Shown in pieces: positions 42,613 to 54,689 of a stretch of DNA of 64,000 bases. Made by a program: the position numbers and the translations under genes. A model generated the notes under the pieces. That model saw nothing but the letters and a program-made list of their open reading frames with translations, ran no database searches and was not told the DNA's origin. Numbering within the stretch: the stretch's first letter is position 1; the number at the start of each line of letters is the position of its first letter. Origin of the DNA: Piezodorus guildinii (taxonomy: Eukaryota; Arthropoda; Insecta; Hemiptera; Pentatomidae); NCBI GenBank assembly GCA_023052935.1, contig CM041294.1:87280616-87344615 (forward strand), written 5' to 3'.

Positions 42613-44479
42613 ATGACCTCACCTAATTCCTTATCTATTCTCCAATGGAATGCGAATGGTGTTAGAACTCACACTGACGAACTTACAGCCTTACTGCAAG
42701 ACAAAAAAAAAGGTTGATGTTGCACTCATTACTGAAACTAGACTAACAACAAAACAGTACTTCAAAATACCTGAGTACACGACATACCGGACAGACCATC
42801 CAGACGGCAAAGCCCATGCTGGTACTGCTGTCATTGTCCACCGATCGCTCTCCCATCACTTACACCCACTTATCGCCCACGATTACCTACAAGCCACCTC
42901 TATTATAATAAAGACCTTTTCCTTTCTGCTCGTCATCGCATCAGCATACTGCCCTCCTAAACATTCTATTTCCATTACCCAATTTGGATCCTTCCTCAAC
43001 TCATTGGGGAATCACTTTATTCTGGTTGCAGACCTAAACGCTAAGCACCAACAATGGGGTTCCAGAACCACAAATACTCGTGGACGGACATTGCAATCTG
43101 CACCCAACTCCAGACGCCTTAATCTCCTACCTCCCGATTCCCCTACCTACTGGCCAACAGATCCTAACCGTAATCCAGACATCCTCGACTTCTTCATCCA
43201 CCGCGGATTAGGCTCCCTGAACTTGTCCGTAACTCGCCTTGATGAACTATCCTATGACCATAGTCCACTGATCCTAAATGTATCCCTAACACCAATTCCG
43301 AAACCTGTTCCACCGTCATTCATCAGAGGCCCTATCAACTGGAACCTCTTTCGCGAAATCCTCACCAATGATATCGACCTCAGAGTGACTCTCAAAACCC
43401 CAACTGTCCTTGATAATGCCGTCTATTCCTTTACATCGATTCAATAAACTGCCAAGACTGCCTCCTCTCCCAAACAATCCCAAATAATTCCTCACAAAAG
43501 CCATTTACCACAACACCTGACAGACCTCATCAACACCAAACGCCGAGCCAGAACATTATGACAACGCACCCGCCACCCAGAAGATCGCCGCTCTTATAAC
43601 TTTTATTGTAGAAAATTAAAGCGGGAGTTTGCGACCTTTCGTTCCCAATCCTTTAATTCCTACCTCTCCTCTCTTACGACTCGTGACAATTCCCTATGGA
43701 ATGTCACAAAGAAAATCATAAATTCCCTCACGATTTCCCATCCTCTCCTGCTCGGGGACAGTTCCTGGGCTGCTTCTGACAAGGATAAAGTCCAGGAATA
43801 TGCACAGCACCTTTCCAAAGTTTTCACTCCTCATCCTGAGTTCAATCCAACCCATATTGTAACAGTTGAAGAGTTCCTTACTTCACAAATACCACTCTTC
43901 TTTCCTCCTAAAGCAGTTAATCCCTCTGAGGTCAAATATCTTCTTAAAAAGCTTCCTCTCCGTAAATCCCCTGGATATGATCTCCTCACTCCTGAGATCT
44001 TAAGACAACTTCCACAGAAAGCCATTACATTCCTTACATATCTCTATAACAGTATCCTACGCACTACCTATTTCCCTCTCTTATGCTAACATTCAACTAT
44101 CATCCTTTTCCTAAAACCAGGCAAACCTTCCAACTGCACGCCATCTTGATGACCTATTAGCCTACTTCTAATCCTCTCAAAAATTTTCAAAAAGCTCCTA
44201 CTAAAACGAATCCTAGCCAAATTTCAAAGGTTTCCTTCAAATCTGTTTGGATTTCGTTCTCAACATTCCACAGTTCAGCAAGGACTCCGAGAGTTGGACC
44301 ACATTTCCTCCGCCCTTGAGTGCAATGAGTATTGTTCGGGTGCCTTTCTGGACATAGCTCTAGCTTTTGAACGGGTGCACGGGATTGTCCTTTTCTTGGT
44401 TTCAAATATTCATCTTCTAGCTAATCCTCAACATAATTTTATGTTCGAGACAATCCTCCTCCTCTCCCCATGTAACTGA
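42613..44479 (+). pseudogene. Jockey-type ORF2: endonuclease and first part of RT, broken and 3'-truncated
   Basis: ATG at 42613 gives MTSPNSLSILQWNANGVRTH; an A9 run near 42703-42711 shifts the frame and the main part continues from 42650-frame to TAA 43445. Endonuclease motifs: QWNANG, LITETRL, VADLNAKHQQWGS and YDHSPL. Translation then continues in the same frame past stops at 43445 and 43558 with KRRARTL, the LLKKLPLRKSPGYDLLTPEI block of RT and FGFRSQHST; the motif A region is degenerate (FLDIALAFERVHG). The homology stops at about 44479, before the catalytic YxDD. Non-functional. Confidence 0.85.
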
Positions 44480-44579
44480 CACCAAACCAGAAAAAAAAAA
44501 AACTTTTAAAATAAAAACTAAACGATCAAATAGGCATTGAATATTTTTCAAAAGAAAATGTGGAAATCTTTTAAAAGAA

Positions 44580-44690
44580 TAGGAGAGAATATGCCGATAT
44601 CTTGGTCTTGTTAGGGGATATAATAATAAAATGTAGAAGCGAAAAAGGGACTATTCAAAAAAAATTTAAATCTTAAGAATAAAAGACTGA
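44580..44690 (+). pseudogene. RTE-like RT scrap
   Basis: Plus-strand GAATATGCCGATATCTTGG codes for EYADILVLLGD, like the YADDLVLLGED of RTE-1 with the second Asp changed to Ile. Only about 35 codons are recognisable. Confidence 0.45.
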
Positions 44691-44794
44691 ATAGTGATAA
44701 AATAATTACAAAACTCTTAAATTAGCAAGCTCTAGTTCAGTTCTGAATTTTACTTCTTGATGCACATTGAATGTTCAACTATTATACACATAAA

Positions 44795-44890
44795 AAATTA
44801 ATAAATGACCCCTCTCAAAATTTGAGGTTTGATGTTTCAAGAAACAAATAATCCAAATTCCAACTTAAAAAAAAAAACATTTCTTTTAAC
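44795..44890 (+). repeat. Rep-2 copy 5, fragment
   Basis: CCCTCTCAAAATTTGAGGTT and GATGTTTCAAGAAACAAATA, the central palindrome block of Rep-2 without either end. Confidence 0.55.
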
Positions 44891-45059
44891 ACTCCTCATA
44901 TCACCACTTATTTCTTTCTGCCTCTGCTCCTATTTTTATCATATTTCGTTATATATTCAGCTTTCTCACATATGTTTGTCAGTATAATATTATATTACTT
45001 TAAAACTGTTCATATAGGGGATCATTAATATTAACTATATCATTTAGTTAGAATTAATA

Positions 45060-45415
45060 AAAAACGGAATAATATATAAGCTGAACGAATTTGATATCCA
45101 AGAAAAGAAGAAAAGAGTAAAAATGTTTTTTCATGCAATATTTGTGTTTTGTAACATAAAAAGAGTAATATAGGTATATAATATACTGTTGGAAAGCTAA
45201 AGATTTTAGAAAAAATATTATTTTATAAACATAATTGTATAAGTTAATGGAGAGTGATAAAAAGTCGATGAATCTAACTGACTGTGGTAGTTAATAAATC
45301 TGATAGATATTTAATAAAACACACGTTTCTATTGAAACTGAATGTAATTAGTTCTTTAATAATTTATATTCATCTCTAAATGTATTTGAAAATACTTAAA
45401 TTCAAGGGAATTTAA
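45060..45415 (-). mobile_element. Rep-1 copy E, partial
   Basis: Minus-strand match of Rep-1 internal sequence: ACGAATTTGATATCCAAG, GTATATAATATACTGTTGG and AGTTAATGGAGAGTGAT. The terminal inverted-repeat motif is lost near 45415. Confidence 0.7.
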
Positions 45416-46333
45416 TACTAATATTTCAATGCCAAAAAGTCATCTTATATTACTGTTTGTTTCCACATTTCTTATGACTATACTGTTAATTTATTTTTTA
45501 TTTTTGTCTTTATTGGTTGTTACCTTGTTACCCTGGGTTGTTTTTCTCAACCCTAATGAAGGTATATAATTTAGGCCGAAATGTTGGAACACAAATAATA
45601 AGTTTTTCTTATTATTGAGATTTGTTTGATAACCACACACCCAAACAGTTTTTCTATCACAAAAAATATCAGTGTCTGTCTGCTATACACCACTTTTCTC
45701 TGTATTTACTGGACCAATCTTAAAATCTTAACATAAAAAAACATATCTTTACAACACTTCAAAAGCATAATTTATGTTATTCAAAACATTTTTCAACTAC
45801 ATAACATAATAAAATTACAACCTAAAAGCATAAATAACAAATTTTAAATATTAATAAGATATAAATTATGGCTCATTTACATTTTGTGTTTTGTACGCTA
45901 GTAATAGTTCAATTATGTCCTTGAATTTTTCATTAGTAATTTTTCCAATATTCTTATACAGCGGTGTCAAAACAATATTTCAAACTTTCTTGGTCTATCC
46001 CAATGTGGCAATAAAATTTAAGGATTTATAATTTTCATTCTCATTTGTTGTCTTAAAGTAAAGTCTACATATACATAGTTCATTCCTGGCAAAACATTAA
46101 AATTATTTAAACTGCATTAATCAATTGTACTGATTATTTAAGTAATTAAACAAAGTTATCATCATCACTGCCTTCAGACATTCTCAATAATAAACATCTT
46201 AATTTAAGTATAAATTTACTTAAACTACTTTCAAAATCTATGGCACTTGTATAGACAGACTTTCCTTCCTTCCTTTTTGTTTCCTAAATATTCTTTTAAA
46301 GCATATTGATGATTGACTAGTTCACTGAATGTT
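45416..46333. other. No gene; possible retroelement end
   Basis: 45545-45640 has CCTAATGAAGG...TTTAGGCCGAAATGTTGG and a palindromic AATAATAAG...CTTATTATT, the same layout as the GAAGAyGGCC/GGCCGAAAC motif of MITE-1. Otherwise AT-rich. Confidence 0.35.
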
Positions 46334-46470
46334 GAATATGAAGGATGATATGATTTGAGTGGCAGTCATAAAAGATTAGAAAATAATAAATTTTAATAAA
46401 AAACAGTTTTTTAATATTTTCCAATATTTTATGACCGCCACCTGAATCATCTCATCCTTCATAAATATTC
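46334..46470. mobile_element. MITE-3: palindromic foldback of ~137 bp
   Basis: Left arm starting GAATATGAAGGATGATATG pairs with the right arm ending CATCCTTCATAAATATTC over about 55 bases with few mismatches (for example GGCAGTCATAAAA against TTTTATGACCGCC), leaving a short AT-rich centre. No ORF. Could be a MITE or a hairpin RNA source. Confidence 0.7.
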
Positions 46471-46979
46471 TTCTGTAATAGTAAAAATTAAAAAAATATA
46501 AATCAATTAATCTTTATTATTGCATGGTCAATGACCAAGATGCCATATCACAACAATAAAGTAATAATATCTCACATAAAAAAAAACTTTTTTAAAACTG
46601 TTTCATAGATTGGAAAAAATTTTCTCAACTGAGTTCTCATGAAATATCTGGATAGTCTGTACCCATGATTAAGTACATTATTTTTGTGTTTGTTTGGTTT
46701 TTTCAATATTTTATTTATCAAATATATTTTACTGTATTTTTGACATAGTGTGGTATAATTGTTGTAACAAAAGTATAAGATATAAATCAAAATACTCAAT
46801 AAACAACTTTTGTGTTATTATCTTTCCTTCCTTACATGGGACAAAAGATTTCATATTATGATGTTTATATACATAATAAGAAAGAAATACTACAAAGAAT
46901 TCTTTGCTGTATTTCCTGAAGTCAGCATGATCATTAATATAGATGGAAATAATCGAGAGTCAGTCTTTTTTTTAAACAT

Positions 46980-47830
46980 TTTAATTTTTCTGACGGCCTC
47001 AAGCTTGTGAGCCATCATCAGGGCTACAAACATCAGAACAAATGAGATACATATTAATGTGATAATGAAAATTTTTTTGAACGTAGAGACAATGATAACA
47101 TTTAAAATAAAACAGAGAGTGTACCAGCATACATAAATATTATAGATACAAATAATGATAATATGATAAACAATATGATGATGATAACCATAAAAACAAA
47201 ACTTTAGACTCTAATATAGAAGTAAAAAATTATATATAAACACACCATTACTGAGCCATGTCCAAGTATATAAAAAACTGAAAACATAGGTGGTATGGAG
47301 GGGAAGGGGATTTGATGTAAAAACCCCTGACGGTTTTCCCCTGTAAATATACTAAAGCTTGTCTTTTTTAATAGTTTTCAAAATTATACAAAGGAAAAAC
47401 AAAACAAAATATGTACAATAAGGCTCACATTATTAAAAGAAAATTATAAACACTAGAATCTGAGGTATGTAAAAGAACCATGAGGTATGTAAAAAATCAA
47501 AACAAGGAATTTTCTAAACGAAAAGATGAATATACAGTAAATAAAACATAAACTATACAAGCAAATTATACGATAAAGTCAGAAAGTTATAATTTAAGGA
47601 GACAGAAGATGTTGGCAAGATGAGGGAGAAATTATTTCTTTGTCTGTTTTATGATTGATGGGTACCCAATCTTTTTCCATATGAATATGTATAGTTCCGA
47701 TAGGAGTCGCTTTTTGTAGTTAGGTATGGTGGCTAAGATTTCAGGATTATCAAAATCAAAATGATGGTCAATGGATATAGCGTGTTCATTAATATTTACA
47801 TCATTACATCAACATCATTAATATTTCTTC
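46980..47830 (-). pseudogene. Penelope-like retroelement 3' end (C-terminal endonuclease part)
   Basis: Minus-strand translation from about 47825 gives HAISIDHHFDFDNPEILATI, NYKKRLLSELYIF and then a stop. This matches the end of Penelope-type ORFs (GIY-YIG region: xDHxFDFDxxxILAxExxYxxRLxxEx). The following 600 bases are AT-rich 3' sequence ending at 47030-46985 with CCTGATGATGGCTC...GAGGCCG, a layout seen at Penelope ends. 5'-truncated. Confidence 0.6.
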
Positions 47831-48049
47831 AGAATTGGTAATTTAATGGCAGATTGAATGGACAATGGACAAATATTTTTTATAATATGTTTTTACATTT
47901 CTTAAGAGATTTTTTTTTTAATATTTAAAATTACTCTTTTTTTTCATATATGATGATTTCTTTCTTTTAAATATGGGCATCATAATATTTTGCCTGTATG
48001 CATTATGTAAATTAAGCGATATATGCCCTTTTGGCATAAGAGCTATTTC

Positions 48050-48757
48050 CCTTAAGAAACTAACCACTAATGGAGGTGGAAACCACGGAACCAGTGAATG
48101 AGGAAGGAATATTCTTCAGGCTTAGTTGTGAAGTTCTGAACTGCTGAGTCCAGAACCCTTCTCTCAGCAACCACATCTACCAAAGGGATAGACCCTTGTC
48201 AACTCTTAGGCCTGGATGGTGGAATTATATCCCTAAAAAGGTTTGGCAGAAGCCTTCAGCCCATCAAAGAGCTTAATGTGCCTACGGCCCCTGTACTCAG
48301 GCACTGAGTGTAACTGGAGCCCCTCGTGTATGGTGGCATTTCTAGCTCTTTGAAGTGTGGTACTTTTACCTCTGATAATCCAGTGAAGGAAGGAGTTCTT
48401 TTAGAGTCAAACTATGAAGATGGTGAAGAAGAGGAGCATTGTTGAGCAAAGTAGGTCCAGAAATAGCCTTATAGCTTTAATCTTCCCTGAATGGACAGAA
48501 TAACTCGGAGGAGGATGACAGGATTATATACAAGACACTGTCAGCACCTCCACAATATTCGGTTGGTGGCCTCACTGACTTGCAGGTTCTGCAAGATGGA
48601 ACATGAAACTGCCTTTCATGTAATGTGTAGTTGTGCAGAGATTTCTAGGATACAGTTTTACAATTTTGGCAATGACTGTAATTCAGATCCTAAGCTGTGT
48701 GAACTGACCAATCTATACAATTTGGTCAGATTCACTAAGGCAATAGGCCTGTATTAA
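48050..48757 (+). pseudogene. LINE ORF2 C-terminus (post-RNase H cysteine region)
   Basis: 48491-48757 is open (88 codons): YTRHCQHLHNIRLVASLTCR, FCKMEHETAFHVMCSC and LVRFTKAIGL. The CRxC...ETxxHxxCxC arrangement closes ORF2 of RNase H-bearing LINEs. 48050-48490 has matching GC-richer composition and is probably the decayed upstream part, but I cannot read a domain there. Confidence 0.65.
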
Positions 48758-49000
48758 CAGGATAATGTATGGCTTAAAATTGGCCTAATTGAGGATGCAG
48801 TGCATTAGAATAAACCAAAAAAATAAAAAAGATGACTTTATATATCAGCAATTTTAGTCATAATGAGCGCTGTGGCAAGATGAGCAGATGATAGAGCCTA
48901 TGCGTATCAATCGAAACAGCTTGAACCTCTCCTCGATGTGAGTTGATATATATATTGATATTGAGATACCTATCCTAAGTTACTTCCAAGTAGAAATATA

Positions 49001-49260
49001 TCATTCATATTCATTAACCATAAACGTTGTGGGTAGTTGCTTTTTCCCATGTTCAAAAGAAAGTACTATGGCCTCCATTTTAGCCAGGTTTACTTTGATG
49101 CTGATCCTCGCAAGTCTTCTATGATGATGTCTAAGGTATTCAATAGCATACAGGATGTCACCATTACCTTTGGATGCTTCACTGAGACCACTGCCATTGT
49201 GAAAACGACGGACATATAGGTCCAAGCACAGAACCTCCAGGAACTCCACAGCTGCTGTTT
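49001..49260 (-). pseudogene. Possible LINE reverse-transcriptase fragment
   Basis: Open frame of 82 codons; RISIKVNLAKMEAIVLSF resembles RT motif D (xVNxxKTEAIVFS) of LINEs. No YxDD is visible upstream, so the call is tentative. Confidence 0.35.
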
Positions 49261-49576
49261 TAAAATTACCACATCCTCAGCTCTTTAAATAAATGATCTA
49301 ATTACGAATTAGAAAACTTTGCTTATAATATAAACTAAAAAGTTTGCTAACAATTAAGCATTAATTGAATAAAAATTTTAAAAACATAACTACATCATTC
49401 AAGTTGTTATAAAATGAAAAAAGTACTAGGAATTTTCATTTTCATTTTACCTATAAAACTTCAAAAGGAACAAAGAATAAATTGTATAAAGGAAAACAGA
49501 GTATAATTAAAACTCCACAGCATGGCATTTAATGCACATAAAATACAATTAATTAAAATATTTTAAGCGCACAAAA

Positions 49577-49803
49577 AAGGGAGTGGCATGGACTACTGGA
49601 TAGAGCATTAGGATACTCCGAGTCCCAGGTTCGAATCCTAGCTGATGTAGAATTATTTATAAGGTTATAAATAAGTTTGGATGCCGGGGCATGGGTACTC
49701 TCCTGGGGAACACCCAGCCTTTATAAAGTGGATACCCAATAAATGAAGGGGAAACCCAGCAGCTGAGCGTGATCTTGGCCTTGCCACTTTTTTTTTTTTT
49801 TTC
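49577..49803 (+). mobile_element. SINE-A copy with 16-bp target duplication
   Basis: Head GGGAGTGGCATGGACTACTG, B box AGGTTCGAATCCTAG, body to ATCTTGGCC and then a T-run. The 3' block (GTACTGAGTC...GGTACAGG) is absent, so this is a short variant. TTTTAAGCGCACAAAA (49561-49576) and TTTTAAGTGCATAAAA (49804-49819) form a target duplication with two mismatches. Confidence 0.88.
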
Positions 49804-49819
49804 TTTTAAGTGCATAAAA

Positions 49820-50117
49820 TTCAATATTAGATATGTTTTGGGAAGCACTAAATAAATTCATTAAATACATAATAAATATATTACTGTTAAAATTTACATA
49901 ATATTTAATTTGTTGATAGCACCCCCAATAATTTACATATTTAAGATTTGCATTTGAACTAATTCAAAAAGACATATAGATATACTATGCATTATTTGTA
50001 ACTGACATATGGTATTCAAATAACAATGACAATGTTTTCAATATAAATCATGTTTTTGTTGTTTGATACTTGTATTAAAATTAATATTTTTAATAAAATA
50101 TTAATAAGAAGTTGTCT

Positions 50118-50119
<2 letters not shown>
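49820..50119. other. AT-rich spacer
   Basis: Nothing recognised. Confidence 0.4.

Positions 50120-50204
<85 letters not shown>
50120..50204. repeat. (TA)n microsatellite
   Basis: About 85 bases of uninterrupted TA, one of the longest pure tracts here. Confidence 0.92.
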
Positions 50205-50207
<3 letters not shown>

Positions 50208-50947
50208 CAATATATATGCTTAAAGACATCGAAAATTTCAACATAATTTTTTACAAAGAGAATAGTTAATTGGTAGGCATAAGTCAAAATGGATAAAAAC
50301 AACTTTATGGCTTTTATTTATAGAAATGTCGTAACATTTATGATGTGGATAAAGATATGTCAAAATATAAGGATGACCTAGAAAAAACTAATCTTAATTT
50401 AATGCAGCTATAAAATGATATTGAAGTTATAGGTAAGATTTCCTTAAGATTTAAAAATATACCTTAATGCAGGGATTATACAAATGGATAATAAAGGAAA
50501 AAAATAAAAATATTGATACAAATAAAATCCTACTTGATTATGACATAGGTTTCTTAAAATTAATTCTCAATCTACATTCATTTCAACTCATCTTTAAAAA
50601 AGTTTTAAAAAAACAAGAAAGTAGATGTTAGTATAAATTAATAAATTGTAATGATGGAGGGGATGGTTTGATATGGTGGTCAATTAATTATTACAAAAAA
50701 TAATGAATACTATTTACAATAAATATTTTTCATTATTTAATTTAAATTTTTACAATAAATTGTTTTTCAATATATTTTGTAATCATTCATTGAACACTAC
50801 CCAACCTACTTCATCCTATATTAAATACATATGGTAAAATGTTCAATATTCAATAAATAAATTATACATTATCTCTTAGGTATATTTCTAGTTAACTCAA
50901 AATATGGTCTATTTTCTACATGATTTTTGAAGCTGAATTATAATAAC
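50205..50947. other. No gene recognised
   Basis: AT-rich sequence. Confidence 0.4.
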
Positions 50948-51098
50948 CATTTTACACCTTTTTACATCCCCTCTTAAGGAAAGCATAACTAAGGACTGTT
51001 TACTCCTTTTGAAAAATCCTCAGGCCTTCTGCCAGGTTAAAGAGACAACCTTGAGAATCAAAGGCTGTTAAGCTCACCACTACACCACAGGTGACCTC
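50948..51098 (-). mobile_element. SINE-B copy, 3'-truncated
   Basis: Minus strand: head GGTCACCTGTGGTGTAGTGG, decayed B box, then body to GGGATGTAAAAAGGTG, where the match ends. A-box region GTGTAGTGGTGAGC is well kept. Confidence 0.75.
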
Positions 51099-52139
51099 AT
51101 TTGAGAAGTTGGTTGGCAGTTAGGTCATCAAATAAATCACATGTTATAAATAAACTTATAATATTTGTGTGTAGACATTATGGCTTAAATTCTATGTCTC
51201 CAGCAGGGCTGAGAATACAATACTGTAAATAATGACATAAGGTCAGCCAAACCTTCAAGCATAAGCTGACTGCTTACAGACTAACTGAAACAACTTAAAA
51301 TAATAAATTATTTAGAAGTATTTTATTTTCATTCAAAGAAAGCGGCTTATTATTTATCTTACTACCAATCACCTCCATAGAATTAATGATAATTAAATCA
51401 TGAACTTCATAGATGATTAAAGTATATGTACACACCTTCCATTATTTCAGATACATAATAATACTTGAATGTAAGAATTTTATTTTATAATGAAGATGAA
51501 AAAGTCAAAAGCCATCAATATGTCTCTGACTAACTGATGCGAAAATTATTCAATTTAATAATTAAATGATTGTGCAATATTGAAAAGTAAATTTTACAGT
51601 TTAATTTATTAAAATATAGTCAGAATATTCATGGACATCATTTAAGGTACAGGTTGATATTAACCTAAAAAGTAAAGTCCTTTTAACCTTAAATAAAAAT
51701 CTTTTGAACATAAATATTTCAGTTCATTCATGTAATTTTTTTTTTTTTTAATTGCACTAATCAAACCGAAATGAAGGAATTGAACTAATATATTCTTTCA
51801 AAGAAAAATAAGTTTAATATTTTGAAAATAGCCCGCAGGGGTGTTTAAAATTTCGTTTTTAATTCTACTGATAGTAATTTACACATTTCTAATTGTTGAA
51901 AATTTTTTTTTCTTCTATGGGACTTATAAAATTGGTAATTAAAATTCGATGTTTTTCTTTTGACTAATTGAGTAGAATGTAAAACAGTTTAGAACCTTCC
52001 CTACATTAGTTTCGTCATTTTAATAGAATTGAAATTTTGTTTTTGTTAAAATTGTTTTTTCTCCAGTACATTTTATCAATAACTTTATTTTTATAAAAGG
52101 TAAATAACATTTTATTTCGTTACCAAAGCCTTTTCTATA
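51099..52139. other. No gene recognised
   Basis: About 1 kb of AT-rich sequence without repeats shared elsewhere in the window. Confidence 0.4.
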
Positions 52140-52486
52140 ATAGGTGGAGTTTTGGTCTATCGATTTCCTCTCATGGTGACGTAGATTGTAAGTGAATGAG
52201 ACTTGCCCATGTAAACTGTGACTCAGTACATAACAAAACTTTGCTGAGTGTGCAGTGTTTATTTTTTTATTTTTAATTGTAATATTTAAAAAAATTGTTA
52301 GTAGTAGTGATTTAATTGTTCTTTATTGTTAATAAGAAAAATATTATAGCGTTCCGATTTAATTGGAACTCTCATTAGTGTTTTTATTAAATAATTATTT
52401 TAATTTAAATATTAAGTGCTTTTAATCTCTTTGATATTTTTCGAAAATATCAAAAGAAACCTGAATGAGATTCATTTAAGTTTAAG
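52140..52486 (+). promoter_or_regulatory. Candidate promoter and 5' UTR exon with splice donor
   Basis: CTATCGATTTC (DRE-like) and TGACGTAG (CRE-like) lie at about 52157-52184. They precede GTGCAGTGTTT near 52247-52257, which fits an arthropod initiator (KCAKT), and an AT-rich leader ending in AAGTTTAAG then GTAAGTCA (donor at 52487). A stem-loop sits in the leader: TTTGATATTTT (52430-52440), TCG, AAAATATCAAA. The candidate coding exon is 0.87 kb downstream. All inferred from motif order. Confidence 0.4.
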
Positions 52487-53353
52487 GTAAGTCACAAATG
52501 TTAATCCTAACCTCTACTAATTTTGTGAGAGTTGGCTTTTATTTTGTTTTATTTTTTTCTGACTCATCATTTTCATGTTGTGTTTACTTATATTATTGTC
52601 ACTAAAGTTTTAGTATTTTAACCCGTTAATAGTATTCTGTATTACTAATCACCAATAATTTTATTTTATAACTCATTTCCATGATACATTTCCCATAACA
52701 GCTTTTGTGTTTAAATGTTTTTATATTAAAAATTATGATAATCAGTAATTACCATATGACAGAAGGTAATCTTTTAATAGATAATACAATTTTCTTTTGA
52801 CAACTACTTTTTATAAACAATAATATGCCGTGTTACAAGTGAGTAAAATTAAGGGAGATAATTGCAATATTCGTGGTGTGATTTTCTTTGTATTATTTTT
52901 AAAAAGTTTTTTTGTTTTAGTTTATGATCAGTTTGTGGCATCCTTGATATTGTTAAATCAGATGACATTTTCTTTTTATAATTTTGGGTATTTTCATAAC
53001 TGTAAAAAACAAAAATTAAATTGAAAAAATGGATGTTTATGTTTTAATAAACTGACTTCCACTAATGATCAGTATAGAGTTCCTGCTAAAATAGTTTCAT
53101 AATTCTATTATAATTGTACCATTCAACAATAGTTTTTGGTGTATATCTTTTAGTTTGTATACCTGTGTGTTAGTGGTGTGATTTTCCTTAATTTTGGTTT
53201 CATGCTCAGTCTTCTGGATAATAGAACCAATCTGATTTTCAAAAACACTTGGTATTTTTTATTTTTTTAACTTTAACCTTATTAATACACTACATGAAAC
53301 GATGCTCTTATTAAACAGTATAAATTTGAAACTTACCGTTTATTTTTTTGTAG

Positions 53354-53447
53354 TCTATGCTGGAGTCCAATGAAAGTGCTACTTGAGAGTGATGTCCAAC
53401 TAACTACTCATTTTTGGGGAGCATCGGACTACAAAGATAAACTTAGC
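53354..53447 (+). CDS. Candidate coding exon of an unrecognised host gene
   Basis: The 94-nt interval follows TTATTTTTTTGTAG (acceptor, ends 53353) and is followed by GTAAGATTTT (donor, 53448). G+C is visibly higher than in the flanks. An ATG at 53370 opens exactly 26 codons to the donor (MKVLLESDVQLTTHFWGASD..., ending Asp-Lys-Leu-Ser), phase 0. The upstream frame is also open to the acceptor, so it may instead be an internal exon. I do not recognise the protein. No convincing next exon was found, although a 33-nt phase-0 interval at 59337-59369 has a GTAAGT donor but a poor acceptor. Confidence 0.45.
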
Positions 53448-53639
53448 GTAAGATTTTGCTGTTTCTCTTTAATCTCTTTGCTTTTACTGTTTTATATTGC
53501 TCGTTTCTAATTCATAAATTCATTATTCAATACGATAATTGAGATATTTTAGTTCATTGCCTTGTTTGAAAGTTAAATAAAACTGTATAGTTCGTTAATT
53601 CCTGAAAAATAAAAAGAATTTTTTCAAGTAGTTAATGAA

Positions 53640-53960
53640 TTTTGGTTTTACTTAACAGTATCCTTACCTGTACGGTTACCTGGAACCGTCATATAATGAA
53701 AGTTATAATATATTGAACGAAAATAAAAATAAGCATGAAGATACGTTATTAGTATGTTCGATTTCAATTATTAATAACTTCCTAATATAAACATATAACT
53801 AAACAATATAATTTACCTATAAACTAAGTCGTATTTGCTTGAAGTTCTGTCTTTATTATTCAAGAAGTTGTTAGGTTAACTATTTAATTACTATTATTAT
53901 TGGTGATATAAGTTTGGAGTATTGATTTGTTATGAAATTATTTCTTACCTCATTTTAGAA
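53640..53960 (+). repeat. Paralogue of the hAT insertion site
   Basis: ATGAAAGTTATAATATATTG, AATAAAAATAAGC, TATTAGTATGTTC and ATTATTAATAACTTCC align with 59680-59765. TTTGCTTGAAGTTCTG to TAATTACT and GGTGATATAAG align with 60962-61035. The hAT element lies between these halves only in the 59.6-61.1-kb copy. Confidence 0.65.
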
Positions 53961-54689
53961 TGAATAATGTTAATTTAAACATGTTAATATATTTGACTAT
54001 GTTACAAGATGGATGCATTATTAAGCCATGATGCTGGAGAGCAATCCTTTCTTTATAATTTTTATGAGGTTTTTGGTCACTTCGGACCTGTAGATCACTT
54101 TTTCACATAAGAATTTGTTATTTCAACATATTACATGCAGGGTATTGCAACTGATTGCTTCTTGAAAGAATTAAATCACCCGTGTAAAAAATTACCTTAT
54201 GAAATGTCATAAGCTTCAAGGAATTTTAACAATTTTTTCACTATTAAACTCACTGAGGAGCAGATTATAAGTATCAGAAAGTTTAAATAAACTTTTTGTA
54301 TCTCTTGAATACTTGAAAAAACAGATAAATTAAAACTACAAAAAAAAAAAAAATAAATGCTTAAGAACATTTAATTTTATTGTTGAAATAAATAATTAAT
54401 CATGTGCCACACTAAACGGTACCATAATCGATTATATTTATATTCTTTATAAAAAGTTTGTATCCTAATCTCTGATCAGTTTGTAGCATCCTTGATATTC
54501 CTAAATCAGATGGCATTACCATTTTATTATTTTGGGTGTATTTATAACTGTTATGAATGTTTAATTTTTAACTGTCGCTTTTGTAGACAGTTATAATTAG
54601 GAAACACATATTAAATAATATCAGGATATTATTGCAGAAAAAATAGGGATGTAATCATTATTAAATTTTTTTGGTTCATCACAACTTTG

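Larger units (their letters stand above)
52918..54555 (+). repeat. Intra-region duplication of ~90 bp
   Basis: TGATCAGTTTGTGGCATCCT, then TTGATATT, AAATCAGATG and TTTTGGGTATTTTCATAACT at 52925-53005 recurs at about 54472-54550 with minor changes. The copies flank the candidate exon. Origin unknown. Confidence 0.65.
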
